Notes: generated by a model not told the origin, from the sequence alone. DNA of 64,000 nt from Haloechinothrix aidingensis (GCF_013450155.1 NZ_JACCKD010000007.1:232245-296244); one strand, 5' to 3'; counted from the first letter of the stretch, positions 55,408 to 64,000 are shown. Program-made: numbers and translations.

Positions 55408-58122
55408 CTAGTCGTCCTCGCCGTCGGTGCAGACGATCTTGGGCTTCGGGTTGTACGTGACGGTTTCCGACTCGCGGCGCACGACCTCCCCGGTGTCGGG
55501 GTCGCGCAGGATCCGCGTGTTGGTTGCCGTGAAGCCCGCGATACCGGCGGACGGCTCGCAGTCCGGGTCGTCGATGCGACGTTCCGACGGCTCAACCACA
55601 TCGGAGCGGTCGCTGGTCACCGAGTCGACGTCGTACCGCTTCGTCCCCCAGATGCGCACCGTGATGCTGCTCGGCGTCCAGTTGGTCTGGATGGCCACAC
55701 CGGTCTCCGCGTCGTTGGTGAACGCCAGGTCGATCCCGCCACCGCCGGCAGCCTGGAACACTGTGGCCTCGCGTGCCATCGGGTAACGGCTGATGTAGTA
55801 GCTGTGCGGCGAGTGCCCGGCATCCCGCAGGCCCGCGAAGTACGCCGCGTTGTACAGCGTCGTGGCGAACTGCGAGATGCCGCCACCGACCGCCCGGCCG
55901 GGCACACCGTTCTCGATGATGCCCGCGTCGACATACCCCTGCGCCTCGGTGCGCGGTCCGGTGTGCTGGTTGAGGCTGAACGTCTCACCCGGCTTGACGA
56001 TGGCCCCGTCGACCTGCTGCGCCACCCGACGGATGTTGATCCCCGAATCCTTCGCGAAATCCTCGGTGGTGAACTCGCCGATCACCTCGTCGATGCCGAG
56101 TGCCTCCGCCTCCTCGGTCGTGACCTCCGGCTCGTCGTCGGTGTAGGTCACATCGATCTCGCGATCCCCGGTGCGCACGAGGACATCCATGAACGGCTCG
56201 AGGGTGGGCTCCCAGTCGACGACCCGCCCTTCCTCGGAGGGCTCCACGGTGGGCTTCCCGCCCGAGAAAACGATCTCCGCGTCGCGAGCCTCATCCTCGG
56301 TGTCGGCCAGCTGCGGCTGCAGCGCCTCCTCGAGAGCCTCGTTGTCGACCTCGGCCTCCAACGAGCCGTCCTCGCCCGGCGTGAAGGTCAGCACCTCGCC
56401 GATATCCACCGGGCGCAGCCGGGCATCGTCGCCCTCGCCCCGGAACGTGACCGGGCCGGACACCGCCGGTTCGGCCACCGACCGCAGTGTCTCCTGGACG
56501 GCCGCTGCGTCCACCTCGGCCGGTTCGACCTCGACCTCCAGCTCGACGCCGTCCCGATCCAGCCAGGACGTGCGCACTGTCTCCGCCGCGCCCTCGATGC
56601 TGGTGAGCTCCTGCCCCGGCATGGGCTCGACCGCGACCGCCTCGACGTCGCCATCGCTATCCGGGACGGGTTCGAACTCGATACCGCCCTCTTCCTTCTC
56701 GCGGTGGAGCTCCTCCGCGGCGAGTTCATCCAGCGTCGAGACCAGCCGCTCCTCGTCGGCGCTACCGACGACACCGATCTCACGGGTGGTGAAGAACGAG
56801 GTCACCCTGGTGATCGGGTTCAACGGCTGCCGCCCGATCTGCTCCAGCGTGCCCTGCCAGTTCACGTTGAGCCCGGCGGCCTGGGGATCCAGCTCCGCTT
56901 CCATCTCGCCCGCGGTGATCGAGACCGGTTCGGACGTCCGCGGACGCAGCTCATCCTGCAGCTTGCTCTCGGCTGCCTCCTCGCTCATGCCGCCGACGGA
57001 GACGCCCGCGACGGTAACGCCACGCGGCACATCCCCGGCCGAGAGCAGCAAGTCGGCCGCATAGACAAGCGCGAGAACGCCGAGCACGCTCCCCGCGACG
57101 AGCAACGGCCTGCGCAGCCTGCGGCGCCAGCCACCAGACGGGCCGTCGCCCCCGTCATCACCGGCACCGCCCGCGGCACCCGCGGACGCGAACCCGGCCG
57201 TGTCATCGGTGGCACCAGTGGCGTTGCCACCGGTCTCGTGGTGCGCGATGCGGGCCGGGTCGACGGCTACCGGGGCGATGACCGGGGTGAGGGCATCGGT
57301 GCTCCCGTCGGTGACCGCGTCGAACGTGGTCGTGACTTCCTGGTCACCCACCCCGGCCGGTTCCACCCGGTCGGTGACCGCGGGCATCGCCTGGGTGATC
57401 TCCGGTGCCGCGACCGGCATCGCCATCGTCGTCGACTCGTCGACAGCTCCCGTGACCGGTACCTGACCGACCGTGGTGGCGTCCGGATCCGGCTTCCCAC
57501 CGGTGACGGGTTCGTACTCGGCCGTCGCCGGTTCGGACTCCTCGACCGGCCAATGACCCGCCGTATCCTGCTCGTCCGGTTCGGCGGAGCCGGTGGCGTC
57601 CGGCTCCGGCTCGGCAGGCCAGGTGACCGCCGTATCCGGCCCATCCGGCAGGGCGCCGTCCTGCCGCACATCCTCCGAACCAGCCTGCTGCGTGCTCTCC
57701 GGCTGGGTGCTCTCGGGCTGGGCGTGCTCCGGCTCGGGGCTCGCGGGCTCAGCTCCGTCCGGCTCGGCATCGTCCGGAACGGCACCCCCCGAGGCAGCGG
57801 CGTCCGGCTCCGCGCTCTCCGACTCCGCGCTCTCCGGATCGGCAGCGCCCGGCTCCGCGTTCTCCGGCTGATCTTCCTCCGGCGGCCGGTCTTCCTCCGC
57901 CCGGGCGTCGTCCGGCTCCGGCAGCGGGGTCCCCGGTGTCGTGGGGTCCTCGGTCGCGGCCGACTCTGCCGGATCGCTCTCCGGCTCGTACTCCCGTTCC
58001 GCGTCGTCATCCCCGCCGGCGACCGTGGCATCCGGCACGGAACCGTGCTCTGTAGCTGGTTGCTGGTCGCCTGGCTCGTCCCCGTCCGAGTCCGCAGTCG
58101 GCCACTCGTGTTCCTCCGGCAC
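55408..58122 (-). CDS. VanW-family cell-envelope protein with long acidic repeat region
   Basis: 904 aa, GTG start with GGGAGGG upstream. Residues 1-330 are low-complexity, rich in Glu, Pro, Asp, Ser and Thr, with repeating SAE/EPD blocks (AEPDAAASGGAVPDDAEPDG). A transmembrane segment (LLVAGSVLGVLALVYAADLL) follows, then two peptidoglycan-binding-4-like domains and a C-terminal VanW domain (GETFSLNQHTGPRTEAQGYV, AVGGGISQFATTLYNAAYF). VanW proteins sit in the envelope near peptidoglycan; function is poorly known. The cytoplasmic acidic N-terminus is unusually long. Confidence 0.88.
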   Translation of the reverse strand: MPEEHEWPTADSDGDEPGDQQPATEHGSVPDATVAGGDDDAEREYEPESDPAESAATEDPTTPGTPLPEPDDARAEEDRPPEEDQPENAEPGAADPESAESESAEPDAAASGGAVPDDAEPDGAEPASPEPEHAQPESTQPESTQQAGSEDVRQDGALPDGPDTAVTWPAEPEPDATGSAEPDEQDTAGHWPVEESEPATAEYEPVTGGKPDPDATTVGQVPVTGAVDESTTMAMPVAAPEITQAMPAVTDRVEPAGVGDQEVTTTFDAVTDGSTDALTPVIAPVAVDPARIAHHETGGNATGATDDTAGFASAGAAGGAGDDGGDGPSGGWRRRLRRPLLVAGSVLGVLALVYAADLLLSAGDVPRGVTVAGVSVGGMSEEAAESKLQDELRPRTSEPVSITAGEMEAELDPQAAGLNVNWQGTLEQIGRQPLNPITRVTSFFTTREIGVVGSADEERLVSTLDELAAEELHREKEEGGIEFEPVPDSDGDVEAVAVEPMPGQELTSIEGAAETVRTSWLDRDGVELEVEVEPAEVDAAAVQETLRSVAEPAVSGPVTFRGEGDDARLRPVDIGEVLTFTPGEDGSLEAEVDNEALEEALQPQLADTEDEARDAEIVFSGGKPTVEPSEEGRVVDWEPTLEPFMDVLVRTGDREIDVTYTDDEPEVTTEEAEALGIDEVIGEFTTEDFAKDSGINIRRVAQQVDGAIVKPGETFSLNQHTGPRTEAQGYVDAGIIENGVPGRAVGGGISQFATTLYNAAYFAGLRDAGHSPHSYYISRYPMAREATVFQAAGGGGIDLAFTNDAETGVAIQTNWTPSSITVRIWGTKRYDVDSVTSDRSDVVEPSERRIDDPDCEPSAGIAGFTATNTRILRDPDTGEVVRRESETVTYNPKPKIVCTDGEDD

Positions 58123-58139
58123 CGATTTACCCTCCCGCG

Positions 58140-58493
58140 CTACAAGTACAAGCCAGTGCCGTGCTCCGTACGTTCGCTGGCGATCGCGTGTACATCGCGC
58201 TCACGCATGACCAGGTAGGCCTTACCGTGAATCTCGACCTCGAGTTGATCCTCGGGGTTGAAGAGCACGCGGTCGTTCACCTTAACGTTTCGGACATTGT
58301 TCCCCACACCGAGGACATCACCCCATTCGAGGCGCCGCGCCACCTGCGCGGTTGCCGGTATGACGATTCCCCCGCTGCTGCGACGCTCTCCCTCGTCGTC
58401 CGGGACGTGCACGAGCAGCCGGTCGTGCAGCAGCTGGATTTCGAGCTTCGAATCACCACTGGGAGCGAGGTGGGAGTCTGACACGCCCGACAT
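58140..58493 (-). CDS. GroES-like (Cpn10 fold) protein, no GroEL partner nearby
   Basis: 117 aa. Cpn10 features are LLHDRLLVHVPDDEGERRSS (mobile-loop region, GIVIPATAQ), VGNNVRNVKVNDRVLFNPED, and the end VMRERDVHAI. The N-terminal 18 residues are an extension over GroES. No groEL is next to it; it lies between the VanW and ugd genes in the same direction. It is probably a GroES paralogue of uncertain role. Confidence 0.82.
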   Translation of the reverse strand: MSGVSDSHLAPSGDSKLEIQLLHDRLLVHVPDDEGERRSSGGIVIPATAQVARRLEWGDVLGVGNNVRNVKVNDRVLFNPEDQLEVEIHGKAYLVMRERDVHAIASERTEHGTGLYL

Positions 58494-58544
58494 GCTACTT
58501 GTATGCGTTGCGCTGCATGGTAGCGGTCGGAGCGGGACAACGTC

Positions 58545-59873
58545 TCAGGGCGTTACGGCGCGCCCCAACCCACGGTACGTCCAGCCCGCGGCCTCCCAGC
58601 GCGCCATATCGAGCGCGTTGCGCCCGTCGACGATGTAACGCTGAGCGACGACATCACCCAGTTTGGCCGGGTCGGTGTCGCGGAACTCCCGCCACTCGGT
58701 GAGGTGCAGGACCACGTCCGCACCGGCACACGCGTCGACGATCGAGTCCGCGTAGTCCAGCGTCGGGAAGTACCGGCTGGCGTTCTCCATCGCCTTCGGG
58801 TCGTACACCCGCACCTGCGCCCCCTGCAGCTGGATCAGCCCGGCGACGTTCAGCGCGGGCGAGTCACGAACGTCGTCCGAGTTGGGCTTGAACGCCGCCC
58901 CCAGCACGGCTACCCGCTTGCCGACGAACGTCCCGCCGCAGCACTCTCGCGCGAGGTCGACGGTACGCGTGCGCCTGCGGATATTGATCGCATCGACCTC
59001 CCGCAGGAACGTCAGCGCCTGATCGGCCCCGAGCTCGCCGGCGCGGGCCATGAACGCGCGGATGTCCTTGGGCAGGCACCCACCCCCGAAACCGATCCCG
59101 GAGTTGAGGAACTTCCTGCCGATCCGGTCGTCGTAGCCGATGGCGTCGGCGAGCATCGTCACGTCGCCCCCGGCATGCTCGCACAGCTCGGCCATCGCGT
59201 TGATGAACGAGATCTTGGTGGCCAGGAAGGCGTTCGCCGCCACCTTGGCGAGCTCGGCTGTGGCGAAGTTGGTCACCAGGAACGGGGTCCCCGCAGCGAT
59301 CTGCTCGGCGTAGACCTCCCGCAGGGTGGCCTCGGCGCGCTCCGAGGCCACCCCGATCACCAGCCGGTCGGGCTTGAGCGTGTCCTCCACCGCGAAACCT
59401 TCGCGCAGGAACTCCGGGTTCCAGGACAGCTCGGCCTCGGATCCCACAGGGGCCAGCTCGGCGACACGGTCGGCGAGGACCGCGGCCGTGCCGACCGGCA
59501 CCGTGGACTTGCCGACGATGAGGCAGGCGCGACGCAGGTGCGGGGCGAGCCCCTCGATCACGTCCTCCACGTACGAGACGTCCGCGGCGAACTCGCCCTT
59601 GCGTTGTGGCGTGCCCACGCAGATGAAGTGCACGTCGCCGAACTCCGCGGCCTCGGCGTAGGAGGTCGTCAGGCGCAACCTGCCGTCCTCGACGTGCTTG
59701 CGCAGCAGCGGCTCGAGGTCGGGTTCGTAGAACGGAACGCGCCCCTCGTTCAACGAAGCGATCTTGTCCGCGTCGACGTCCAGGCCGACAACCTCGAAGC
59801 CCAGCTCGGCCATGCAGACCGCGTGGGTCGTACCGAGGTATCCGGTTCCGATAACGGTGATGCGCTGTGTCAC
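58545..59873 (-). CDS. ugd: UDP-glucose 6-dehydrogenase family
   Basis: 442 aa from GTG 59873 (GAGGGAGAAGAAC before it). Rossmann start ITVIGTGYLG, middle GKSTVPVGTAAVLAD, NPEFLREGFAVEDTL, catalytic Cys in GFGGGCLPKDIRAF near residue 258, and C-terminal GAAFKPNSDDVRDSPA. It oxidises UDP-glucose to UDP-glucuronate with NAD. Homologue of udgA (Rv0322). A GT2 gene is divergent from it. Confidence 0.94.
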   Translation of the reverse strand: MTQRITVIGTGYLGTTHAVCMAELGFEVVGLDVDADKIASLNEGRVPFYEPDLEPLLRKHVEDGRLRLTTSYAEAAEFGDVHFICVGTPQRKGEFAADVSYVEDVIEGLAPHLRRACLIVGKSTVPVGTAAVLADRVAELAPVGSEAELSWNPEFLREGFAVEDTLKPDRLVIGVASERAEATLREVYAEQIAAGTPFLVTNFATAELAKVAANAFLATKISFINAMAELCEHAGGDVTMLADAIGYDDRIGRKFLNSGIGFGGGCLPKDIRAFMARAGELGADQALTFLREVDAINIRRRTRTVDLARECCGGTFVGKRVAVLGAAFKPNSDDVRDSPALNVAGLIQLQGAQVRVYDPKAMENASRYFPTLDYADSIVDACAGADVVLHLTEWREFRDTDPAKLGDVVAQRYIVDGRNALDMARWEAAGWTYRGLGRAVTP

Positions 59874-60176
59874 GTTCTTCTCCCTCGAGATCGGCAAAGC
59901 AGCGTCGCCGACGACCTCTGCGCCTGTACCCCGGCCGCGTTGTGCACACCGACCGGACCGCCGTCATCGTCCCAGCCCCCATGCGGTCGCCAACCGAGAG
60001 CCGCCCCGTGCACGGCACCGCCCGCAGGCAGGCGGACCCGCGGGAATACTATCCACGGGCAGCGAGCGCGCTACGCGCGGAAGCCGATCGCAGGATACCG
60101 TTCCGGTGGTTCGCGACACACGCTACGGCTCGCGAGATCACAGTACGCCTCAGCGATGGGTAAACTTCATTACACT
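59874..60176. promoter_or_regulatory. Divergent region between ugd and the GT2 gene
   Basis: 303 bp. The right end is A/T-rich with TAAACTTCATTACACTATGG, where TACACT resembles a -10 hexamer immediately before the GT2 ATG; a leaderless or near-leaderless transcript is possible. Confidence 0.45.
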
Positions 60177-61184
60177 ATGGAAGCTACTCCGGCGCCGTCA
60201 CCGAGCCCGCAACCCGACGCTGGGCTACCCGGCATCTCGGTGATCATGCCCGTGCTGAACGAGGAACGTCACCTCAAGGCCGCGGTCACCGCGGTGCTCG
60301 AGCAGGACTACCCCGGCCCGGTCGAAGTGATCGTGGCGCTCGGGCCCTCCTCGGACGGCACCGACCGGATCACCGCGGAGCTCACCGCCGCCGACCCGCG
60401 CGTCCGCACGGTGCGCAACCCGGAAGGCACCACGCCACGCGGGCTCAACCGTGCGCTGAAGGAAGCCTCTTACGACATCGTCGTCCGGGTGGACGGTCAC
60501 GCGGTGCTGCCATCGGGTTACCTCAGTACCGCCGCACGGGTGCTGGAGGAGACGGGTGCGGACAACGTCGGCGGGATCATGGCCGCAGAGGGCACCACAC
60601 CCGTCGAGAAGGCGGTTGCCTGCGCCATGAACAGCTGGCTGGGCGTGGGGGGTGCGCGCTTCCACCTCGGCGGCACCCCGGGGCCCGCCGAGACCGTCTA
60701 CCTCGGGTCGTTCCGACGCTCGGCGCTCGACCGAGTCGGTGGCTTCGACGAGGACCTGGCACGCGCCCAGGACTGGGAGCTCAACCTCCGCATCCGCCGG
60801 TCCGGCGGCACCGTGTGGTTCACCCCCGATATGCGCGTGTCGTACCGCCCCAGGGGGGACATCCGTGGCTTGGCCAGGCAGTTCTTCCGCACCGGGCAGT
60901 GGCGCCGTGCCGTGGTGCGGCGGCACGCCAAGACGCTGAGCCTGCGCTACCTCGCGCCGCCGCTGGCACTGGCCGGTATCGCCGGCGGCCTGGTAGCAGG
61001 AGCGGCGGGTTTCGTTCCGGCGTTCGTGCTGCCCGGGGGATACGCCGTGCTGATCGTCGCCGGTTCGGCGATCACCGGACGCGGCGAGAGCCCCGGCGTC
61101 CGTGCCCGGCTGCCGCTGGTGTACGCGGTGATGCACACCGCGTGGGGCGCCGGATTCATCTTCAGCCCGCGCAGGCTGGGGTAA
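60177..61184 (+). CDS. Glycosyltransferase family 2 (ExoA-like)
   Basis: 335 aa from ATG 60177; ATG 60156 is in frame (adds seven residues). Seen: ISVIMPVLNEERHLKAAVTA (GT-A start), the DxD-type region VVRVDGHAVLPSGY, ARAQDWELNLRIRRSGGTVW, and C-terminal membrane segments (about residues 255-330). It transfers an activated sugar to a lipid or polysaccharide acceptor at the membrane. The divergent UDP-glucose dehydrogenase suggests a uronate-containing polymer. Confidence 0.88.
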   Translation: MEATPAPSPSPQPDAGLPGISVIMPVLNEERHLKAAVTAVLEQDYPGPVEVIVALGPSSDGTDRITAELTAADPRVRTVRNPEGTTPRGLNRALKEASYDIVVRVDGHAVLPSGYLSTAARVLEETGADNVGGIMAAEGTTPVEKAVACAMNSWLGVGGARFHLGGTPGPAETVYLGSFRRSALDRVGGFDEDLARAQDWELNLRIRRSGGTVWFTPDMRVSYRPRGDIRGLARQFFRTGQWRRAVVRRHAKTLSLRYLAPPLALAGIAGGLVAGAAGFVPAFVLPGGYAVLIVAGSAITGRGESPGVRARLPLVYAVMHTAWGAGFIFSPRRLG

Positions 61185-61209
61185 CCCCGCCGCCTGCTCG
61201 CCGGACGGT

Positions 61210-61270
61210 GTGGGAGCCGAATGTCACGTCGGGCTCCTTCTAAGGAACCAAGGTCACCTTCGGCTCCCAC
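61210..61270. repeat. Palindromic intergenic element, copy 5 of 5
   Basis: GTGGGAGCCGAA...GGGCTCC, TTCTAA, GGAACC...TTCGGCTCCCAC, with outer 12-bp arms perfect. It lies 25 bp after the GT2 stop; the only copy following a rightward gene. Confidence 0.87.
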
Positions 61271-61300
61271 AAAACTTCTTTCTCGATCGGTGCCGCGCGC

Positions 61301-61327
61301 TGTCGATCCGGCACGAAGCCGTTCGTA
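61301..61327 (+). promoter_or_regulatory. Possible ECF42-type promoter
   Basis: TGTCGA at 61301-61306, 17-bp spacer, CGTA at 61324. ECF42 target promoters are reported to have TGTCGA and a CGA/TC element; the second element here is imperfect. It lies upstream of the DGPF gene and could give autoregulation. Confidence 0.35.
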
Positions 61328-61475
61328 TAGCGGGTGAGAAGCCGGAACGCAGGGCGACTCACCGGACCGGCACCGGGCGCTGCTGCAACGGACGTGGCAC
61401 GCGGTGACCGGCTCGGATGGTGTGTACCACCCCTGTACCGGCGTAACGTCACGATCGAGCAAGAAGGGACACCCG

Positions 61476-61829
61476 ATGAGCCAGTACCTGCTCAGCATCT
61501 ACCAGCCGGACGGCGACGCACCCGCGCCCGAGGTACTCGAACCGATCATGCGAGACGTCGAGGCCGTGAACCAGCGGATGCGGGACGCCGGAGCGTGGGT
61601 CTTCGGCGGCGGCCTGCACCCACCCGACACGGCCACCGTCGTGCGGGCCAGCGACACCGAGGCACTCACGACGGACGGCCCGTACCTCGAAGGCAAGGAG
61701 CACATCGGCGGGTTCACCGTCATCACGGCACCGGATCTCGACGCCGCGCTCGAATGGGGCCGCAAGCTCGCTCAGGCGACCACCCTTCCGATCGAGGTCA
61801 GGCCGCTGGCAGACGGGACAGGTGGGTGA
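61476..61829 (+). CDS. DGPF/YCII-domain protein, ECF42 partner
   Basis: 117 aa, ATG after AAGGGA. YCII/DGPF motif [16 protein letters not shown] near residue 68. In ECF42 loci one or several DGPF proteins are encoded next to the sigma factor, and their genes are its targets. Its stop overlaps the sigma gene start (GTGA). Role unknown at the biochemical level. Confidence 0.92.
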   Translation: MSQYLLSIYQPDGDAPAPEVLEPIMRDVEAVNQRMRDAGAWVFGGGLHPPDTATVVRASDTEALTTDGPYLEGKEHIGGFTVITAPDLDAALEWGRKLAQATTLPIEVRPLADGTGG

Positions 61830-63085
61830 TCTCGGACGTGCCCGGCCCGTCCATCCCGGAGATCGAACGCGTATTCCGCGAGGAGTACGGCCGAGCCGTG
61901 GCCGTCCTGGTCCGCGTCTGCGGTGACATCCACGTCGCCGAGGAGGCGGTCCAGGACGCGTTCACCACCGCGGTGCGGCGGTGGCCGTCCACCGGACTAC
62001 CCCCGAGCCCGGCCGGATGGATCATCACCACCGCCCGCAACCGCGCGATCGACCGGCTCCGCAGGGAGTCGTCCCGGCAGGACCGGCACGCACAGGCCGC
62101 CCTGCTCGGTTCACCAGCGGACGCCGGAGGCATCGACACGGGGCACGAGGACCGGGACGGCGCCGTGCGTGACGACCAGCTGCGCCTGATCTTCACGTGC
62201 TGTCACCCGGCGCTGTCGCGTGACGCCCGGGTGGCGCTGACGCTCCGGTTACTGGGTGGACTGTCCACCGTGGATATCGCGCGAGCCTTCCTTGTGCCCG
62301 AGAAGACCATGGCGCAGCGGCTGGTCCGCGCGAAGCGCAAGATCCGCGATGCGGGGATCCCGTACCGGGTGCCGCGCGAGGCCGACCTCCCGGATCGGCT
62401 GGACGCGGTGCTGGCCGTCGTCTACCTCATCTTCAACGAGGGCTACACGGCCGGCTCCGGCGAGTCCCTCGTCCGCGAGGACCTCAGCTCGGAGGCGATC
62501 CGCCTCGGCCGTATCCTCGCCGGGCTGATGCCGGACGAGCCGGAGGTCATGGGGCTGCTGGCACTCATGCTGCTGACCGAGTCGCGCCGGGCCGCGCGCA
62601 CGACCGGCGCAGGCGCTCTCGTGCCCCTCGCCGAGCAGGACCGCCGGCGCTGGGATCACGAGCTCATCGCCGAAGGCCAGGCCGTCGTGCGCGCGTGCCT
62701 GCGGCGGGACCGGCCGGGCCCGTACCAGATCCAGGCGGCGATCAACGCAGTGCACAGCGATGCGGCGAGCATCGCGAGTACGGACTGGCGGCAGATCGTC
62801 CAGCTGTACGACCAGCTGCTGGCACTCGCCCCGAACCCGGTGGTGGCGCTGCACCGCGCGGTCGCGGTTGCCGAGTTCGAGGGACCGGAAGCGGCTCTCG
62901 CGCTCGTCGACGACCTCGATCTCGACCGGTACTACCTGCTGCACGCGACCCGCGCCGACCTGCTGCGCCGCATGGGGAGGGAGATCGAGGCGGCGCGAGC
63001 GTACGAGGCAGCGATCGCCCGCACCGGCAACGCCGCGGAGCGCGCCTTCCTCCGGAGCCATCGCGAGACGCTGGCCGGCAGCTGA
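61826..63085 (+). CDS. ECF42-group RNA polymerase sigma factor with C-terminal TPR-like extension
   Basis: 419 aa from GTG 61826. Sigma-2 region: [20 protein letters not shown] and [17 protein letters not shown]; sigma-4 region: [20 protein letters not shown] followed by [19 protein letters not shown]; then a C-terminal extension of about 190 residues with helical TPR-like repeats ([14 protein letters not shown], [18 protein letters not shown]). This architecture with an adjacent DGPF gene is the ECF42 group. No anti-sigma factor is adjacent; in ECF42 the extension itself regulates activity. Confidence 0.92.
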   Translation: MISDVPGPSIPEIERVFREEYGRAVAVLVRVCGDIHVAEEAVQDAFTTAVRRWPSTGLPPSPAGWIITTARNRAIDRLRRESSRQDRHAQAALLGSPADAGGIDTGHEDRDGAVRDDQLRLIFTCCHPALSRDARVALTLRLLGGLSTVDIARAFLVPEKTMAQRLVRAKRKIRDAGIPYRVPREADLPDRLDAVLAVVYLIFNEGYTAGSGESLVREDLSSEAIRLGRILAGLMPDEPEVMGLLALMLLTESRRAARTTGAGALVPLAEQDRRRWDHELIAEGQAVVRACLRRDRPGPYQIQAAINAVHSDAASIASTDWRQIVQLYDQLLALAPNPVVALHRAVAVAEFEGPEAALALVDDLDLDRYYLLHATRADLLRRMGREIEAARAYEAAIARTGNAAERAFLRSHRETLAGS

Positions 63086-63301
63086 GCGCACCCTGTTGCG
63101 CATCGCCGGCTCAGCCGAGCGTGCCCTCGAGGTCAGCGACACGGTGCTCGCCGCAAACCGGCACGAGTCGCGCTACGAGCTGCCGGCAGAGTGACCGGGA
63201 TCACCAGCGTTTCCCGGCGAAAGTGCCGTCGGAAGCGATGAGTTCCGCCGCTGTCGCGGGTCATCCCTGGGACAGGCACCCGAACCGGTTGGGAGGAACC
63301 C

Positions 63302-63919
63302 ATGGGTCAGGTTTTTGTCGATATGGCGATATCGCTCGACGGCTTCATCGCCGGGCCGAACGCCGCACCGCACAACCCCCTCGGTGACGGTGGTACTCGC
63401 ATGCACGAGTGGATGTTCGGCATGCGGACCTGGCGTGAGCGTATGGGCCTGTCCGGTGGGGACACCGGCAGTGACGACGACATCGTCCGGGAAACCTTCG
63501 ACAGGGCGGGCGCCAACGTGATGGGGCGCCGCATGTTCGACGAGGGCGAGGTCAACTGGCCGGACCCGCCACCGTTCTACGCTCCGGTGTTCGTGCTCAC
63601 CTCCGCACCGCGCGAACCGTGGGAGCGGCAAGGGGGCACCACCTTCACGTTCGTCACCGAGGGCATCCACAGCGCGGTGAAGCAGGCCCGGGCGGCAGCG
63701 GGTGACAAGGACGTGCAGATATCCGGCGGGGCGGACACCGTCCGGCAAGCCCTCGAGGCGGGTCTCGTGGACGAGATCCAGCTGCACCTGACGCCGATCC
63801 TGCTGGGTTCCGGCATCCGGCTGTTCGACGGGATCGACACCGGCACGTTCACCCTGGAATCCACACGGGTCGCGGAGTCGGCCAAAACGACCCACCTGCG
63901 GTACCGGGTCAGCGTGTAG
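63302..63919 (+). CDS. RibD C-terminal / DHFR-fold reductase, second
   Basis: 205 aa, ATG after GGGAGGAACC. DHFR-like: MGQVFVDMAISLDGFIAGPN, GANVMGRRMFDEGEVNWP, VFVLTSAPREPW, VQISGGADTVRQALEAGLVD, LTPILLGSGIRLF. Longer loop than the 47165 protein. The role is unknown. Its position directly after the ECF42 locus raises the possibility of ECF42 control, but no TGTCGA box precedes it. Confidence 0.9.
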   Translation: MGQVFVDMAISLDGFIAGPNAAPHNPLGDGGTRMHEWMFGMRTWRERMGLSGGDTGSDDDIVRETFDRAGANVMGRRMFDEGEVNWPDPPPFYAPVFVLTSAPREPWERQGGTTFTFVTEGIHSAVKQARAAAGDKDVQISGGADTVRQALEAGLVDEIQLHLTPILLGSGIRLFDGIDTGTFTLESTRVAESAKTTHLRYRVSV

Positions 63920-64000
63920 CGCCCGCCCAGCGTTCCAGGCTGGCGACGAAGTGGCGGGCATGGTGTGGCCAGGAGTACTCGGCCAGGGCCGCCTCGTGCC
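63909..64000 (-). CDS. Glycosyltransferase C-terminal end (5' part outside window)
   Basis: The frame ends at TGA 63909 and overlaps the DHFR-like stop by 11 bp. The last about 30 residues (EAALAEYSWPHHARHFVASL) resemble the C-terminal helix of GT4-type glycosyltransferases. Only a fragment, so the family is tentative. Confidence 0.5.
   Translation of the reverse strand, partial: HEAALAEYSWPHHARHFVASLERWAGATR

Overview
The window is high-GC actinobacterial chromosome, most likely from a Pseudonocardiaceae-type genus. Support comes from the Scr1-type XRE/DUF397 pair, an EspG/WXG secretion locus with DUF3558 lipoproteins, mycothiol-type DinB/MDMPI enzymes, an HspR-controlled chaperone operon, an EtfD-like reductase and a FadE5-like acyl-CoA dehydrogenase. 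From memory of family neighbourhoods, the order TrmH-pyrE-(membrane protein)-clpB-flavohaemoprotein, then dnaK-grpE-dnaJ-hspR, etfD, dcd and ugd resembles the Rv0321-Rv0385 part of Mycobacterium tuberculosis. Accessory blocks are inserted between these core genes.

Region by region. 1-9746: a catabolic island. An AraC regulator and an Ldh-type dehydrogenase are divergent from a tightly coupled eight-gene operon: SDR, StyA/IifC-like flavin monooxygenase, flavin reductase, a three-subunit molybdenum hydroxylase, a CoxG/SRPBCC protein and an ACMSD-like amidohydrolase. The likely substrate is indole or another N-heteroaromatic. 9747-10460: a decayed HepT/MntA-type toxin-antitoxin locus. 10502-13209: DUF397/XRE regulators, a TrmH methyltransferase and pyrE. 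13302-16551: an ABC exporter-like operon beside a small secreted four-cysteine protein that has its own leader palindrome and terminator. 16849-21263: an SDR, a membrane protein and clpB with an HspR (HAIR) operator. 21484-26929: an alanine/sodium symporter and two flavohaemoproteins flanking a PPOx-like flavoprotein. 27074-31498: an ESX-associated locus (two DUF3558 lipoproteins, a WXG/Gly-rich protein, a decayed copy of it, EspG).

31536-35895: the hspR-dnaJ-grpE-dnaK operon (read right to left) with two HAIR operators. 36012-39603: a DUF4097 protein, a PEBP-like protein, an HSL-type hydrolase, and a TetR/SMR efflux pair with an operator. 39730-44044: etfD, dcd and an MpaB-like oxygenase. 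44185-46262: a tRNA-Gly(CCC) whose 3' end plus terminator recurs twice more at about 980-bp spacing, with a DinB/MDMPI-family gene in each interval. 46361-53208: mostly single genes (lipoprotein, DHFR-like, GNAT, PAP2, macrodomain, arginase-like, LuxR regulator with a perfect TGTGA-N6-TCACA site upstream). 53330-64000: fadE5 with a double operator, a VanW-family protein, a GroES-like protein, ugd, a GT2 glycosyltransferase, an ECF42 sigma factor with its DGPF partner, a second DHFR-like protein and the end of a glycosyltransferase.

The most distinctive non-coding signals are a five-copy family of about 55-bp palindromes (loop TTCTAT/TTCTAA, inner GTGAC/GTCAC) placed next to stop codons, and the triplicated tRNA-Gly 3' end. 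No rRNA, CRISPR array, IS element, integrase or replication origin was seen.
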